Shown here: positions 44,384-56,099 of the stretch, in pieces
Numbering within the stretch: the stretch's first letter is position 1
How the letters are laid out: each line of letters opens with the position of its first letter
Assembly (NCBI GenBank): GCA_028386065.3
Contig: JAKUCV010003368.1
Location: 1-64,000, forward strand
Source of the DNA: Turnera subulata
Lineage: Eukaryota > Streptophyta > Magnoliopsida > Malpighiales > Passifloraceae
Direction of reading: 5' to 3'
DNA: 64,000 nucleotides
Program-made: the position numbers and the translations under genes
Notes under the pieces: model-generated
The model's input: the letters and a program-made list of their open reading frames with translations, nothing else
What the model was told of the DNA's origin: nothing
The model's database searches: none

Positions 44384-44830
44384 ATGGCGGGATCGCTAGG
44401 CAAACAACTTCTTGGAATGCTCGGTCTTCCTTTTAGGAAGCCCTCACTCTCTTTCAGCTCAATAAGACTGGCATTGCATTCTCTTTATGTAAAAAACAAG
44501 GAAGATTCTTTGTCCCCACACTCAAACACTAAAAGAAGAAGAGTGAAAACTCAAATCCTCATCGGGAGAATTTTTTGGCATAAGCAAATTTATAAGGGAA
44601 CCACCTCTGAAGTCGTAGAGATTACAAGTGGAGAAAGTGAGAGTGAAGTGAGAGAAAGGCAATCTACTGAAGCTGTGGCTGAGGAACCCAGGACTGAAGA
44701 AAGAGGAAGAGAGCAAGAGTTACCTGGTGATTCTCTCTCAAAGGGTAAGGGTCTTCATACCCGCTTTTTTGTTTTAAACAAAGGTTGGGTTGAAAAATGC
44801 CTTCCTTGGATGACACAGGTGTCTCACTGA
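44384..44830 (+). CDS. Unrecognised mitochondrial-type ORF (148 residues)
   Basis: An ATG-started frame (MAGSLGKQLLGMLGLPFR...) with a basic first half and a Glu-rich second half (about residues 83-115). No domain was recognised. It has no membrane segment and no clear relatives in this window, and it may be non-coding. Confidence 0.25.
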   Translation: MAGSLGKQLLGMLGLPFRKPSLSFSSIRLALHSLYVKNKEDSLSPHSNTKRRRVKTQILIGRIFWHKQIYKGTTSEVVEITSGESESEVRERQSTEAVAEEPRTEERGREQELPGDSLSKGKGLHTRFFVLNKGWVEKCLPWMTQVSH

Positions 44831-44904
44831 ATGTATGTCCCCCGGCCACTTTGCTAATGCTGGAGATTCCAGATAGTATACTTCAGCCTACCACTCTAAC
44901 TGTG

Positions 44905-45228
44905 ACTGCCTATGACAATTCATTGAGAAAGGCTCCCATGATAGAATCGATATCCCCATCTACCAAACCAGGAGCGCCCATAAGCAACTCCATAAAGCAA
45001 TCTGAGATCCAGCGCATGCTTCTTGGAAAAATCCTCCACTGTGATTTGCCGGGCATGAAGAGCTGTCCAGATACGATCCCAGAGATCCATAATCTCTCTA
45101 CCACAAATGTACTTAGAACCCCCTTCAATTCCATTGATACATACCAGATGTCCAAATCCATTGCAGTGAATCAAACCATGCAAGAGATGCGTTTGCACAT
45201 CAAAAGCACTTTCCCTCTTACCTGATGC
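44905..45228 (-). pseudogene. PHD-finger protein (MMD1/MS1-like) fragment
   Basis: The minus-strand frame reads HLLHGLIHCNGFGHLVCING, then GGSKYICGREIMDLWDRIWT and DLRLLYGVAYGRSWFGRWGY, the conserved block of the plant PHD-finger protein family that includes MALE MEIOCYTE DEATH 1. This family is nuclear. The fragment of ~100 codons starts and ends abruptly with no PHD finger. It is therefore nuclear DNA embedded in the mitochondrial-type block. Confidence 0.78.
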
Positions 45229-45615
45229 CTTTCGCGCTTTCCTTCTTTTTTAGAGAAAGCCTTGGCTCAGTAGTTTCGGGTAAGCTTTGATAGTTAGCAC
45301 TACCTTATTCGCTACCTGAAAGCAAGTAAGCAGTAAGCATTTCGCGTGCTGGTCGCTTCCTATCTCTTTCCTGTTTACTGCTGTATATGGTAGTCCCAAA
45401 GAATCGTTAAGGAAGTTCTTATGGGCCAACTTGTGCAACTTGGCTACTAATATCACAGCAACACCAAGAAGCTTTGAGGTAATTTCATTGTGAGCCACTT
45501 ATTTAGTAGGAAAATGAGCGTTGTCACGGCCCATAGGGGATGTTGGTAGACTCAGACGGTATTCCCTTTGTTAAGTGGGAGGAGGAGAGTCTGCTGCTAG
45601 CAAACAGTGGATAGA
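45229..45615. other. Mitochondrial-type spacer
   Basis: Nothing recognised between the PHD fragment and the cob fragment. Confidence 0.4.
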
Positions 45616-45690
45616 GATTCCCGACAATTATATACCTGCTAATTCGATGTCCACCCCTCCTCATATTGTGCCGGAATGGTATTTCCTTAA
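45616..45690 (+). pseudogene. cob: cob (apocytochrome b) fragment
   Basis: [20 protein letters not shown] followed by WYF is the conserved cytochrome b loop before helix F. Only ~25 codons remain, inside a 69-codon chimeric frame (45,575-45,784) whose two ends are unrelated to cob. Confidence 0.85.
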
Positions 45691-46197
45691 CACGCTCTGG
45701 CAGAGTGGCTCCCTTGTTAAGTGTAGGGCCCCTTGGCTCAGGCTAAGCGGTCCACCCACGATGGCTAGCAAGCACCACGGCTAGTACTCAGGCTAACTAG
45801 TGGCCTTGGGCGTCACTATACCTCATCTTGATCGGGAAAATGCTGCGGGGCTATTGAGCACGTGCTGCACTCACCCAAGTCGAGATTCCACCAGGGATGA
45901 TAACACAACAGATTTTTTTAAGGACGGATAAAGGAATGCTTTCTCTGAGGGCTTCGCCTGTCCGAACTGATCGGTGATGGTAACAAGATCCCTTTGGAGT
46001 CCTTTACCCAAGGGAACTTTAGCTCCCGATCAATCAATGCAAGGGAGCGAGAGCGCAATTAGATTATTATAATGAAAAAAAAAGAAAAAGAAAACCTTTC
46101 CTTTCTTTATTGAATCAATGTTCCCTTTTGTCAAGCGTAGTCGAATTTTTCATTCTATTGTCAAAATTTCCAAGGTTTTTTTCATTTTTTTTAATCT

Positions 46198-46256
46198 ATT
46201 GTGGATGTTCCTGCGGGAAAGGCGATGCTAGGACGTGTGGTCGACGCCTTGGGAAA
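46198..46256 (+). pseudogene. atp1: atp1 fragment (ATP synthase alpha)
   Basis: VDVPAGKAMLGRVVDALG is a conserved block of mitochondrial ATP synthase subunit alpha. Sequence beyond Gly is unrelated. An inverted copy is found at about 50,575-50,635. Confidence 0.88.
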
Positions 46257-46455
46257 ATGGAGGAAGGGCTATAAAAAGCCAGAAACTTGGTATTTTTGGA
46301 TTCTCATCTTCTTTATTTCATCTAGCTATATGTTCGGTCTTAATTATTACTTTTTTATTAAAGAAGGGAATGCCGGTCTTCCCGCCTTCATTCTCATTGG
46401 CGGGGGGGCTAGCTCATTATATTATAGGTATCTCGCTAAAAGCGAAATAGCTTAA
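46201..46455 (+). CDS. Chimeric ORF: atp1 fragment fused to a membrane segment
   Basis: The frame starts with GTG at 46,201 (no ATG at its head). It runs through the atp1 block (residues 1-18) and continues KWRKGYKKPETWYFWILIFF and two hydrophobic stretches (about residues 31-54 and 59-75) to a TAA at 46,453. Short chimeric membrane ORFs made from ATPase gene pieces are a recurring plant mitochondrial class, some linked to cytoplasmic male sterility. Whether this one is or was expressed is unknown; there is no evidence of that here. Confidence 0.4.
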   Translation: MDVPAGKAMLGRVVDALGKWRKGYKKPETWYFWILIFFISSSYMFGLNYYFFIKEGNAGLPAFILIGGGASSLYYRYLAKSEIA

Positions 46456-46898
46456 TTTCTCTCTTTTTATTCCTTTGTCTTGAGCAACATGACCGCTTTT
46501 TTCAGTCTACACAGGTCACTGGATGCGGTGATTTTTGCTTTTTTTTTCCTCGGGCTAACCTCTGTCCCCTTTATTCGGACTAATTTTTGCTTAGTCAGCT
46601 TACTTATTTGCCGTTACTTCTTCCACCCAATGATGGAGGATTNTTTCATCTAGCTATATGTTCGGTCTTAATTATTACTTTTTTATTAAAGAAGGGAATG
46701 CCGGTCTTCCCGCCTTCATTCTCATTGGCGGGGGGGCTAGCTCATTATATTATAGGTATCTCGCTAAAAGCGAAATAGCTTAATTTCTCTCTTTTTATTC
46801 CTTTGTCTTGAGCAACATGACCGCTTTTTTCAGTCTACACAGCACTGGATGCGGTGATTTTTGCTTTTTTTTTTCCTCGGGCTAACCTCTGTCCCCTT
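46316..46898 (+). repeat. 255-bp direct duplication around a single N
   Basis: 46,316-46,571 and 46,644-46,898 are almost identical (starting TTTCATCTAGCTATATGTTC), and an N sits at 46,643 right before the second copy. The pattern fits an assembly join of overlapping contigs as well as a real duplication. Confidence 0.9.
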
Positions 46899-48579
46899 CA
46901 TTCTATGCTAACCCCGCGTGATTGATCCATCTGCTCCCTAATTGAAGCAAGTTGGAAAGCCTTCAGAGCCTCAGCCCCTACCATTATATTTAAAAAAAGA
47001 AAAAAAGCTGACTAGCAATCGCTCATTTTTCTTATTAGCATGGGATTGGATGTTAATAATGAAATCCATCACTATACCGAGCAGATCACGGGCATTCACA
47101 TCTTGGTCAAATGGAACTATGCGCGATTCTCTCGTGAATCGCCTTCAGCAAAGTATGGCATTCAGGGTCTGAACCCCGGGATCAATCTTTCTTCATAGGT
47201 ACAAGACATTCGTTGCTGATCTAAAAAAGATCTTATCCTGTGGGCATTAGCGGACGTTTTTCATTCTTCATCCGGTCGCGTTTTTCAAAAGTTAACCTAA
47301 CCTGTTATCATCTTATGTTGGCTCTTCTCTGATCTGGAACGCTGAAATTTAAACATAGAAGCCCCGATGATCCACGGCATATGTATCTGATTCTGGTGAC
47401 TTTAAGGATATTTTTTTCGAGAGAAAAAGAAGCGGTATCTCGAGGAACGAATACGCTCGACTGAAAGGAGTGGGGTGGACGCTTTGAAACAAGAAGTTTC
47501 TTAATATCGAAAAAATTCAGCGTGGTTTTTCTCTAAAAAAAAGTCGTCACGTTCCGCCGTTTGGGATTAAATCGTTTGGTCTTTGGAAGTTCCCTGATTG
47601 GTTTGAGAACCTGATTGAAGAATACAAAAATTTTTGAATACACATAGATCTGCAGATCCGGTCTTTGAAGTTATTCTAGTGTTTAGGGATTTCACAGTTC
47701 AGACAGAGACGTTTTTGAGTATGTGGCTTGACTTACTCCAAGGTGACTCAAGTTTCGATTGAGCAGTCATTTTTCATAGTCACGGGTAATGCTTTAGCAC
47801 CGTTTCACATTTGATGAAACTGTAGAGGGCGGTTTGTGATCTTACAATTTTCCAGTGAAACCGGAGACCAAAAGGTCATGAGGGATAGCAATAAGATGCA
47901 TCCATTTCTAGGCTTATTCATTGTCTTGTGGATGCTATCTATGAGGTAGTTAGACACGTTCCTTGGGGGAACTGTTGGGTCTTTTAAAAGGACTCAAAAA
48001 AGGGCACAAACAAATGAAGGGAAAGCCTGCAGTTTTTCTGAGGTTGGTTTTGAGATGAGAGTAGGATACACACGTCGAAGAAATCCGTTGTCTAGAGAGA
48101 GTGGAGTGATCTCAAAGAGTTTTCTATTTTCATATTTCAAACTTGACTTTTCTTTGATCAAGTCAAGGCGTACCTGGGCGAAAAAAAAGAAATAAGTAGG
48201 GCGATCGATCTCACACCCGAACAGCCCGATTTTTCCTACACGGAGATAAAGGGAAAAAAGGGCTAATCCGCTGCGTTACTTTCTACTTTCTCGGCATGTA
48301 AAAGGTCTACTACTAAAATTCTGATTTCAAAAAGAGATAATTTTATATCTAACTGTATAAAGTAAAAGCTTGGCTAGGAGAGCGAGCAAAGGTCAGAAGA
48401 TATCCTTGTCCTAGAGGAAAGGCTCCAGCAGATCATTACTCTACTTGACGTCGAGCCTCTTACTAACCTCTTACGGTAGTCAAGAGATCTCAATCTACTA
48501 CATCTACTCTACAGGCAAGGCAAAGAGTTCACGCCTTCTTTTAGAGGATCGAAGGCATGCTCTTTCTTAGTTAGCTTAG
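46899..48579. other. Mitochondrial-type sequence without recognised genes
   Basis: No rRNA, tRNA or protein gene was recognised. Small frames (for example 46,942-47,172) have no signature. Confidence 0.4.
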
Positions 48580-48786
48580 GAGCGAGGGGTACGAGATTGA
48601 AACCTGTTGACAAGCAAGGTTAACTCGCAACCAGTCCTGCAAATTCTCATTAGAGAAAAATCCTGCATTGAGAGAAAAAGGGAATTGCATCCAAATATCA
48701 TAGGCCCAATCACAATCTCGCACCATATGTAATGAGGTTTCAGCAGTGGAACAGCAGACCGGACATAAGTCGCAAGTGCTCATATG
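48580..48786 (-). pseudogene. LINE-type zinc-binding RT tail (zf-RVT) fragment
   Basis: The minus-strand frame reads CDLCPVCCSTAETSLHMVRD then CDWAYDIW, matching the C-x2-C...H...C zinc-binding module at the end of plant non-LTR reverse transcriptases. This is nuclear-type retroelement sequence within the mitochondrial block. Confidence 0.72.
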
Positions 48787-48813
48787 ATGAGAAAGTCGAC
48801 GTTCATTAGTTTG

Positions 48814-48856
48814 CGGGGGGATAAAAAAAATTTCTATTCTCTAGATTTCGAATTCG
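48814..48856 (+). repeat. 43-bp mitochondrial repeat, copy 1
   Basis: It starts CGGGGGGATAAAAAAAATTT and ends GATTTCGAATTCG; it is identical to 61,983-62,025 except at the edges. Short repeats of this size recombine rarely in plant mitochondria. Confidence 0.85.
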
Positions 48857-51800
48857 ATTAAAGATGTCGTTTTCAGGTCTAACTCTCAGTTTCAGTCAGC
48901 CCAAAGCACTCTCACCTAACTTTGCTTTTAGGTTACTAGCGCACTAATCTTACGCCAACTGTAGTTTTTGTCCCTCCGGGCTAGCTAAAACCCTCTCAAC
49001 GAGGGGAGACCTTCAGAGAGTATTCGGGTGCTCCTTCTATGCTATATAGGTCCGAATTTATATTACAGTGTTCTGCTTGGGATTCGTTTTGTTGGGGGCT
49101 TTTCCCTGGTACCTACTTCTTCGGTTTCTCTGTTCCTCGCTTTGGAGCCCGACTATTAGCCCTCGCTAACGATAGATCCCAAACAATAGAGTCAGACTAT
49201 TGGGACCAATGCCAGTTCAACCCTCGTGACCATCTCTTTCGAGTTCTGCGTTAGGCCCAGCATGTTATACCATTGTTACCTTAGAGTACTGTCGACCACG
49301 TATCAAACTTCTCAAACAACCGGGAATTCTAGCCACAAGTGTCTCACTAAGGCTTAGGACCTTTGTTACTTTCTTCGGTACATATAGTGTATTGAGCTAT
49401 GCATTCTGTAGGGTATTGGCGTAGTGCGACACTAATCCTGTCGTCCGCCTAATTAGTGGGGAGACATTGATGTACGCGGCCCGCCATGAATAGGGCTAAA
49501 AGATCACCAGAGATACCTTCCAAAGTGACCAACCGGGAAATTGCTGACGTTTCTATCTTTGCGGCTAACGAATGTGAGAATGAGTTCGCTCCAATGGGGG
49601 AGACTCCCATCCATCGGGTCTCCAAGCAATGATCACTCAACTCTACTCGGCATTCAAACATTACTTCCCGATCATTTTGAACAGAGCTTCTTCTTTTCGT
49701 GTTATCTGACTAGTTGTTCCTCACTTTGGCGCTTGGTTTATTGGTTGACCTTTTCAGCCACTGGAAGTCTGCCTCGCCGGACGAGCTATTAACCCTGAAT
49801 TTAAGACTGAATAAGTTCATCTTATGATCTGAGCCCCCCCTTTCCGACCCACGGGAACGCTTTATCTTTCTCCTTTTCTCAAAAGAACCCATTTGCTAAC
49901 AGTGAGGAGATTCTAACCTTTCATAACCTTCTCCCTTCCACTCAACGCCTGGTATGAACCTGTTTGTCCTACCAGGAAAGCCTGGGGACCAAACCACCAT
50001 AGGTCAACTACAGATCTCTCTTCGGCGGGTTAACCGCCGATCCGATCTCGTTTTTCGTCGGGGCATACGTACGGAGGTAGGGCAGTTTCAGATCCAGTCT
50101 TCGGGTCGCGAAGACGGAAATAAAATCGTGAATTCGGCTGCGAAAACAAGAAGCTTAAGCTAAGTTACTGAAGCAAACGCAGACGAGAACGCGAAAAGCC
50201 ATGCTTGACCTAAGAAAGTAGAGAACAAGTGGATGAAGATGAAGTTTATGTTGAAGAAAGAACTATATAAATAAGCATTTCGTGATTTTAGGGCCTTCTT
50301 CAATCAGCAGAAAAAAAAACCTTAAATGTAAGTAAATATTACGACTCTCTGACTTATGAGATCTTTCCACCGGCGGTACCATGCATAAGTCAACATTCTC
50401 AGCTCAATTTGGTACGAACCTGAAGTTACCTATGAGGGAACACCTGGAGAGCTATCAATATATTATATGTCCCGGGTTCGGTAAGGCCTTGTCACAAGGT
50501 CAATAAGCGGTTAAGAACTAAAAAAAAAAGCCTCATTTTGTCAAGCGTAGTCGAATTTTTCATTCTATTCCTCCATTTTCCCAAGGCGTCGACCACACGT
50601 CCTAGCATCGCCTTTCCCGCAGGAACATCCATAATAGATTAAAAAAAAAAGAAAAAAACCTTGGAAATTTTGACAATAGAATGAAAAATTCGACTACGCT
50701 TGACAAAAGGGAACACTTTATTCTTCATAACTATTCTGCTTCTTTCTTTCTTCGCCACAAGAGGGCTATGGGAGTCGAACCCAAAGAAATCTTCCATCCC
50801 GGACCCCTTTTTTATAGAATCTTAGAAGAATCTCTTCATAATTGTTATTATAGATCAGAAGCAAGCAAACTGTCTTGTTGACGTTAGCGCAACGTCAGAT
50901 AGAAGACCAACTCTTTTTTTTGAGTTATCAAAAATGAGGTAGATAGGGGCGCAGCAACCAATGCTCAAACGCGCTCTAGTGACCAGAAAAAGAGAGAGTT
51001 TTGAAGCTTTTGGTGAGACCACATCTGTAATGGTTATTCTTTCCATTGATTGAGGAATCCTTTGAAAGTAGTTGAATTGATATCCCCCTGACTAAGAGAT
51101 GCAAGAAGAAAGCCTCGAATCACAACTTTTTCGAAACTTTCTTCTCTTATGAAATTAAGAGTTTGATCGAGGACAGTACACTTCTCCCCAATAAAACCTC
51201 ATCCGACAAGAAGAAGGGCATCCGCTCTCTCTAACAGAAGCTTCCATTCAACCGGAAATACCACCTGCGGATTCACTATGAAATCCAGGAAGCGGGGAAA
51301 AAGTCCTTCTTTATATCTATTTTCCACATCTGAATTTGACATGAGCGATGAAGCTATGCTATGAGAGCACCAAGCCAACAAACAATACCAGGCCAAAGAA
51401 AGAAAGCCGAAAGAATCTTTCGAAGAAAGAGAAAAAAGAATACTAAACGAAGGCAGGTTTCAGAGACCTAACCCAACCCGGTCCGAATCTTCTCTTTTTT
51501 GCGAGAATAACTGACTAAGCCGTGCCATAAGGCCCATTCTCCAACTCCAAACGGGGCGGAGCCAAGCCTTTAGGTTGTTTAAGGAGGTTGGGTGACAGAT
51601 CGGCCATAGGAGTACTCCGGGGTCTAAACCAGGGCAACAAATGTCGAGCATACGACGATGCCGCCCGTTTTCTTTTCTTGGAAGTCCCCGGCGGTGAAAA
51701 GGGCTATAGGTGATGGCGCGTTTTGCTTCTTATCTGGGGAGAAGCCCTTAAATCGTTTCTTTTGGGTCATGCGTGGCAGCTAGTATAGATGAATAAGGGC

Positions 51801-52230
51801 GGGCGGCCGCTTGAACGGGACCTATTCACTTAATAGACGGCAAAGCTTAATAGGAAAGGGGCCGAGCTGACTGATGAGTGCCTTTTTAGCCTTTTTCTAA
51901 AAACTGAAAAACTAAAGGCTCTCATGTGAAGCTAACATGGCTGGCTACATAAAAGTATAGCCAAGACGGGACCGACGGTCAGAGGCCGCAGCGAGACTAC
52001 CATAGGAAAGCCCGCCCCCGCTAGCTAACATATAAAGATCTTCCCGGATAACAGTAGTCTGTTTGGGATGGGAATGGCTCAGCCCACATGCATCATTTGA
52101 TGAAAGCACTGCAGTCGTCGCCTCCAAGTGGCTTGTCAACTACGCTTTCCCTCCTTAAACCTCACTTCTTTCCTCTCCTTTCTTTCGAGTAACCCCCCCT
52201 TCTCCCATGCTGAGTCTTAGGTAGCGCTTT
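48857..52230. other. Mitochondrial-type sequence, mostly unrecognised
   Basis: Apart from the inverted atp1 fragment (50,538-50,712) no gene was recognised. The right end (about 51,900-52,230) is probably intron sequence upstream of the nad1 exon. Many ORFs of 60-85 residues lack signatures. Confidence 0.4.
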
Positions 52231-52276
52231 GGAAAGCACGGGCGAGCCACATGCAGGGAAACTTGCACGTGTGGTT
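52231..52276 (+). other. Group II intron domain V before the nad1 exon
   Basis: GAGCCACATGCAGGGAAACT continues to TTGCACGTGTGGTTC, the conserved domain V hairpin with its AGC-like base and GAAA-type loop. It lies ~25-30 bp before the nad1 exon, as expected for the 3' end of nad1 intron 2. Confidence 0.82.
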
Positions 52277-52296
52277 CTGGCCGGGGACCCCGGTAT

Positions 52297-52488
52297 ACTG
52301 TACTAATATGTGTAGGTCCCTGTAATTCGAGTGAGATTGTCATGGCGCAAAAGCAGATATGGTCTGGTATTCCCTTGTTCCATGTATTGGTTATGTTCCT
52401 CATTTCTTGTCTAGCAGAAACAAATCGAGCTCCGTTTGATCTCTCAGAAGCGGAAGCTGAATCAGTTGCAGGCTATAATGTAGAATAT
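52297..52488 (+). pseudogene. nad1: nad1 internal exon (exon 3)
   Basis: It encodes [20 protein letters not shown] then [20 protein letters not shown] and [24 protein letters not shown], part of NADH dehydrogenase subunit 1. The 5' edge is set from the family exon size (192 bp), the 3' edge after NVEY, where GCGCGGGATGCG (intron-like) follows. Ser and His at positions usually Leu/Phe/Pro in the edited protein fit unedited mitochondrial DNA. In mitochondria this exon is spliced to others partly in trans; here no other nad1 exon is in view, so it cannot make a protein. Confidence 0.88.
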
Positions 52489-53474
52489 GCGCGGGATGCG
52501 ATCCTTAATAATCCACTGTTGGCGGAAGCCAATGTCCGGGGGACTCATTCTGACTGAAACAAGGGGTGGGTCTTTACCAATTAATTTAATATTTAATTTT
52601 AGGGAAGCCAAAAAAAACGTGAGCGCCTAACGCGAGCCTTATTGAAATCTCAAGGAATTTTTTTAATATATGTATTGTATTCTATTAATGCACGAAAGCA
52701 TACGCGATTCGAAGAAAGCAACAAGCGAAGCCCTATCTCTTCTTGCTTGTTTAGTAAAGTCACGCTTTTCTTTTTGATAGGAGTAGGTTCGGCAGGGCAC
52801 TCTTCATTCTTCATTTTTTTCTAATGAATGTCCGGTCGGGGGTTTCCGCCTTGTTATCAAAAAGGGAGTTGGGTAAAGCAAACTCCCTCCTTGGACGAGC
52901 ACGAGGCTTAGTCAAGTAGAACCAGGTTGCGCTGCTTGATGCTCCGATCGAAAACAAATCAGTGGGGCCATGCCGGTACGACTGAATATGCGTTAGAAAG
53001 GTTAATCCCCCCCTACGACAGTAAAAAAACCGGGCCGAACTTATATCCGCCCGCTTCCATAGAACAATATCGTGGCATAGGGATATATACTAAAACCTCG
53101 GGTTCTGAGAAGAGCTGGTGCCCCAAACTCCTCTCTTTGGCTTATATCCATAGTCTGACCCTCGGAGAGGCTTTGTCAGATTAAAACGAGCTTTTCACTC
53201 GAAAAAGAAGGAGAGTTGAACTTCTTGCATGCATCCTCTACTATGAAATGAAAGCTTACCTGGAATAAGGAAGAAAACCCTGGTCATCCGCTTTAGCATA
53301 ATTTAGTTTAAAGCATTTTTGAACTCGTTTAAGGAATTGATTGAGATGATCCGAATCAACAACGGCATTTGAATTTATGTATGTCAATATGAACTTCGAT
53401 GGATTGATTTGTTGGTACTGACTTAGCATAGGAAAAGGACTGGTTGTTTCAAGCTACGAAGTCCGGTGAATCAC
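52489..53474. other. Sequence downstream of the nad1 exon
   Basis: It starts as nad1 intron 3 5' sequence and continues as unrecognised mitochondrial-type DNA. A plus frame at 52,927-53,184 has no known domain. Confidence 0.4.
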
Positions 53475-53645
53475 GAGAGGAGATGCTTCTGAAAGTGCTG
53501 TTGGTGAGGCTCTTGGAGCCGGGTTTGGTTTATGTCTAGCAAAGGAATTACAGATTGATAACTTAATATTGGAAATGGATAGCCTAGTGATCATTAAAGC
53601 CATTCAAGCTCCCATGCTCGCTAATACTTCTACTGGTGCCTTTTT
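53475..53645 (+). pseudogene. RNase H-like (RVT_3) fragment
   Basis: Plus-strand codons read GDASESAVGEALGAGFGLCL and AKELQIDNLILEMDSLVIIK, resembling the RNase H-like domain of plant non-LTR elements and related nuclear proteins, with the E...D positions visible. The fragment is short and out of any gene context. Confidence 0.55.
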
Positions 53646-55734
53646 TTTGCCGGGAAAGCCCTTCGTGTAGCTTTCCTCTACTTTACACTTGAACGCTTTT
53701 GATATTAAAGGTCTTGCTTGATGGCCTGCTCCGTATACAATGCTCGCAGCCTGACTTTCGAGCGAAGCTACTAGCCACCCTAGCATTCGGTTGGCTCGTT
53801 GAGTATATATATACTCAACCACTATATAGCTCGGCAAAACTTTTTTATTGGAATCCGCTTGTGAGAAAGCTCTCGAGAAAGGTTAAAAAGAAAGCGACTT
53901 TACTAATAAATAAAATAAGGTTCGCCTGCTAGATTCGGATTCATTTAAGAGAAAGCTTGTTTTATTACTGCTTTCTGGAAGAGCTTGCTTTGTGACTGCA
54001 AACAATAATTAGCCCGAGTCCTTGTGGTAAATTATCCAGCCCACTTTTCGTATTCATTTTTTTTTAGTAGTTCCAAGCCGGTGAGAGGGAGTGCGGAATA
54101 AGGATTGATTTCACTCTATCCATTGTAGCCCACCCCATCTACCTATTGGTGGAGGTCAATCGTTGCTCCCTCTCTCGAGATTGCAATCCCTGCCGAATCT
54201 AATAGGAATGAGTAATGGGTCGGGGAATCGGGCATCGGTCCTCTTTTTTCCGGTAGGAGCGGGAGTAGGTAAGTTAGTCTCGATCCGGTGAAGGAAAATC
54301 ATTTTTGTTGATAGAGACGGTAGATCTGGAGAAAGCATCTGGTCGCATATCCCACTTCCTTCACGGGAAAGGAACGGAGTCACTCGCCCTACTTCTAAGG
54401 ATATATAGAAAAGGTTGGGCTTACAAGGGCTAGGGCTCTCACTCCAGCATTCATTATCCCCTCCCCGACGCCATATTCAGTAGCCGTAGCTTTGTTGCAC
54501 TGCCCACTGCTACTTTAGCCCCCGTTCACTTTCCCCTATATTTATTGAGTTCGACCTGTTGTTAATGTTAATTAAGTAGTAATAGTAGAGAGATGTTCGC
54601 ATCATGACCTGTTGTTCCGGATCAATGAATACAGAATAGACTACCGGATTCTCATTCGTTACAGCTTGCTTCTCCACTCGCCATGCCATGTTATCGGGAT
54701 CAAAGGGACGAAGTTACTCGACTGATAAGGAGAGGCGAACGAGCGTAATCCTTGGAGCGAGATAAAGAGCAACGGTAGCTCGACTTTACAAAAAGTCGAG
54801 GGTTAAGAAGAAGCCCTTTTTTTTTATCCTGCAAGCACTTACTCCTATCAAAATTAAGGCAAAGGTTGCCCAACCTAGTAATAGTAATAAAGGGGGCGCG
54901 CTAGGCGCTCACCTTTTTTGTCTTGCTAGTGAGACATGCCCTCTTTCTTTCCGCTCTTTCTGTTAGCCAGTTCCAGTAGCGAGCAGTTCGTGATTGGCTA
55001 GTTTCGGAATTGATCAATTCACCATTCCGAGCATTGGGCGGAGCTAGAGCAAGAGCCTGTTCCAGAGCCGGCGGGGCAGGCCTTTGTTAGAAGTTTCTTT
55101 TTTATTCGTTAAGCGGTTTCGGCTTAAGGAAAGGTTTCTTGACTACTTTGATAAAGCTTTCCTTGTCGGGTAGCGTTTAAGCGGTTAAAGTAAAGTTCCA
55201 GCGCTTTACGAATTATCTTTCCTGTTTAAATAAGACAAGCGGATCATAGTGAAAGTGTCGCAGAGAAAATGGCTTTCCGCCACCCACCTCGAGATAAAAG
55301 AAAGGTTCCGGGCACAGTTCCAGCAGAGGAGAGACAGATAGAGCCGAGACCAGCACCTCCTTACTCCTTCAAACTCGCGTTTATGAACAGTGCTATCTAA
55401 GCTGTACTAATAGCAGCCTTCCCTTAATTAGAAAAGTGGGCCTCGCCGGTGAAAACTTTAGGTCGGTACAAATGTGTTCCGAGACGGCCTCTGTCTCTCG
55501 TTCTCCCGTTGGGGGTTCCCCCTCCCCCGTCTCTGCTCCGTCTGGCCTGTTCCCCGGGCACCTTTTGAGGGCGGGTAGTCCACATACGTTCATTAGTAGG
55601 GCAGGGCTATCTTTCACGGCACGCATGCTTATTTAAGCTAATTTTCTGAGCGTTTCACACTAAGCTCTTCGATCCTGCCCTGCGCCTCTCTAGGCTTCGC
55701 TATCGCTCATGACTGGTATATGGATCTCTCTATG
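53646..55734. other. Mitochondrial-type sequence without recognised genes
   Basis: No protein gene, rRNA or tRNA was recognised. Several 60-77-codon frames are unsupported. Confidence 0.4.
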
Positions 55735-56099
55735 TATTAGACCGATCCCATATCCGCACCGCAAATGGAAGGATCTGGCCGAGGCTTTTCTCAAGCAATA
55801 CAGATATAACATGGACATGGCTCCTGATCGAACAGAGCTCCAAAACATGAAAAAGAAAAGTACTGAAAGTTTGAAAGAGTATGCCCAAAGGTGGAGAGAT
55901 AAAGCGGCACAGGTCCAGCCAGCCCCCCTTGTCTGAAAAAGATATGATTTCCACTTTCCTAAATACGCTTCGACCTCCATACTATGACCGGATGTTGGGA
56001 AATGCCTCAACTTTTTTCGCGGATGTTGTAGTAATCGGAGAACGAATCGAACAAGAAAGAGTGGAAAGGTTTCCGACCCCTTTTCCGAAGGCTCCAGCT
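55735..56099 (+). pseudogene. Ty3/gypsy gag fragment (frameshifted)
   Basis: Two overlapping frames together show the retrotransposon gag core: RKWKDLAEAFLKQYRYNMDM, APDRTELQNM, SLKEYAQRWRDKAAQVQP, then in another frame PPLSEKDMISTFLNTLRPPY and YDRMLGNAST. A frameshift lies at about 55,920. It ends at the N at 56,100, where a copia LTR begins. Confidence 0.85.

Larger units (their letters stand above)
46127..50712. repeat. Inverted repeat including the atp1 fragment
   Basis: 46,127-46,262 (TTTGTCAAGCGTAGTCGAAT ... through the atp1 block) recurs inverted at about 50,570-50,712. The piece TTTGTCAAGCGTAGTCGAAT also appears in direct orientation at about 50,538, making a local palindrome. Confidence 0.85.
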
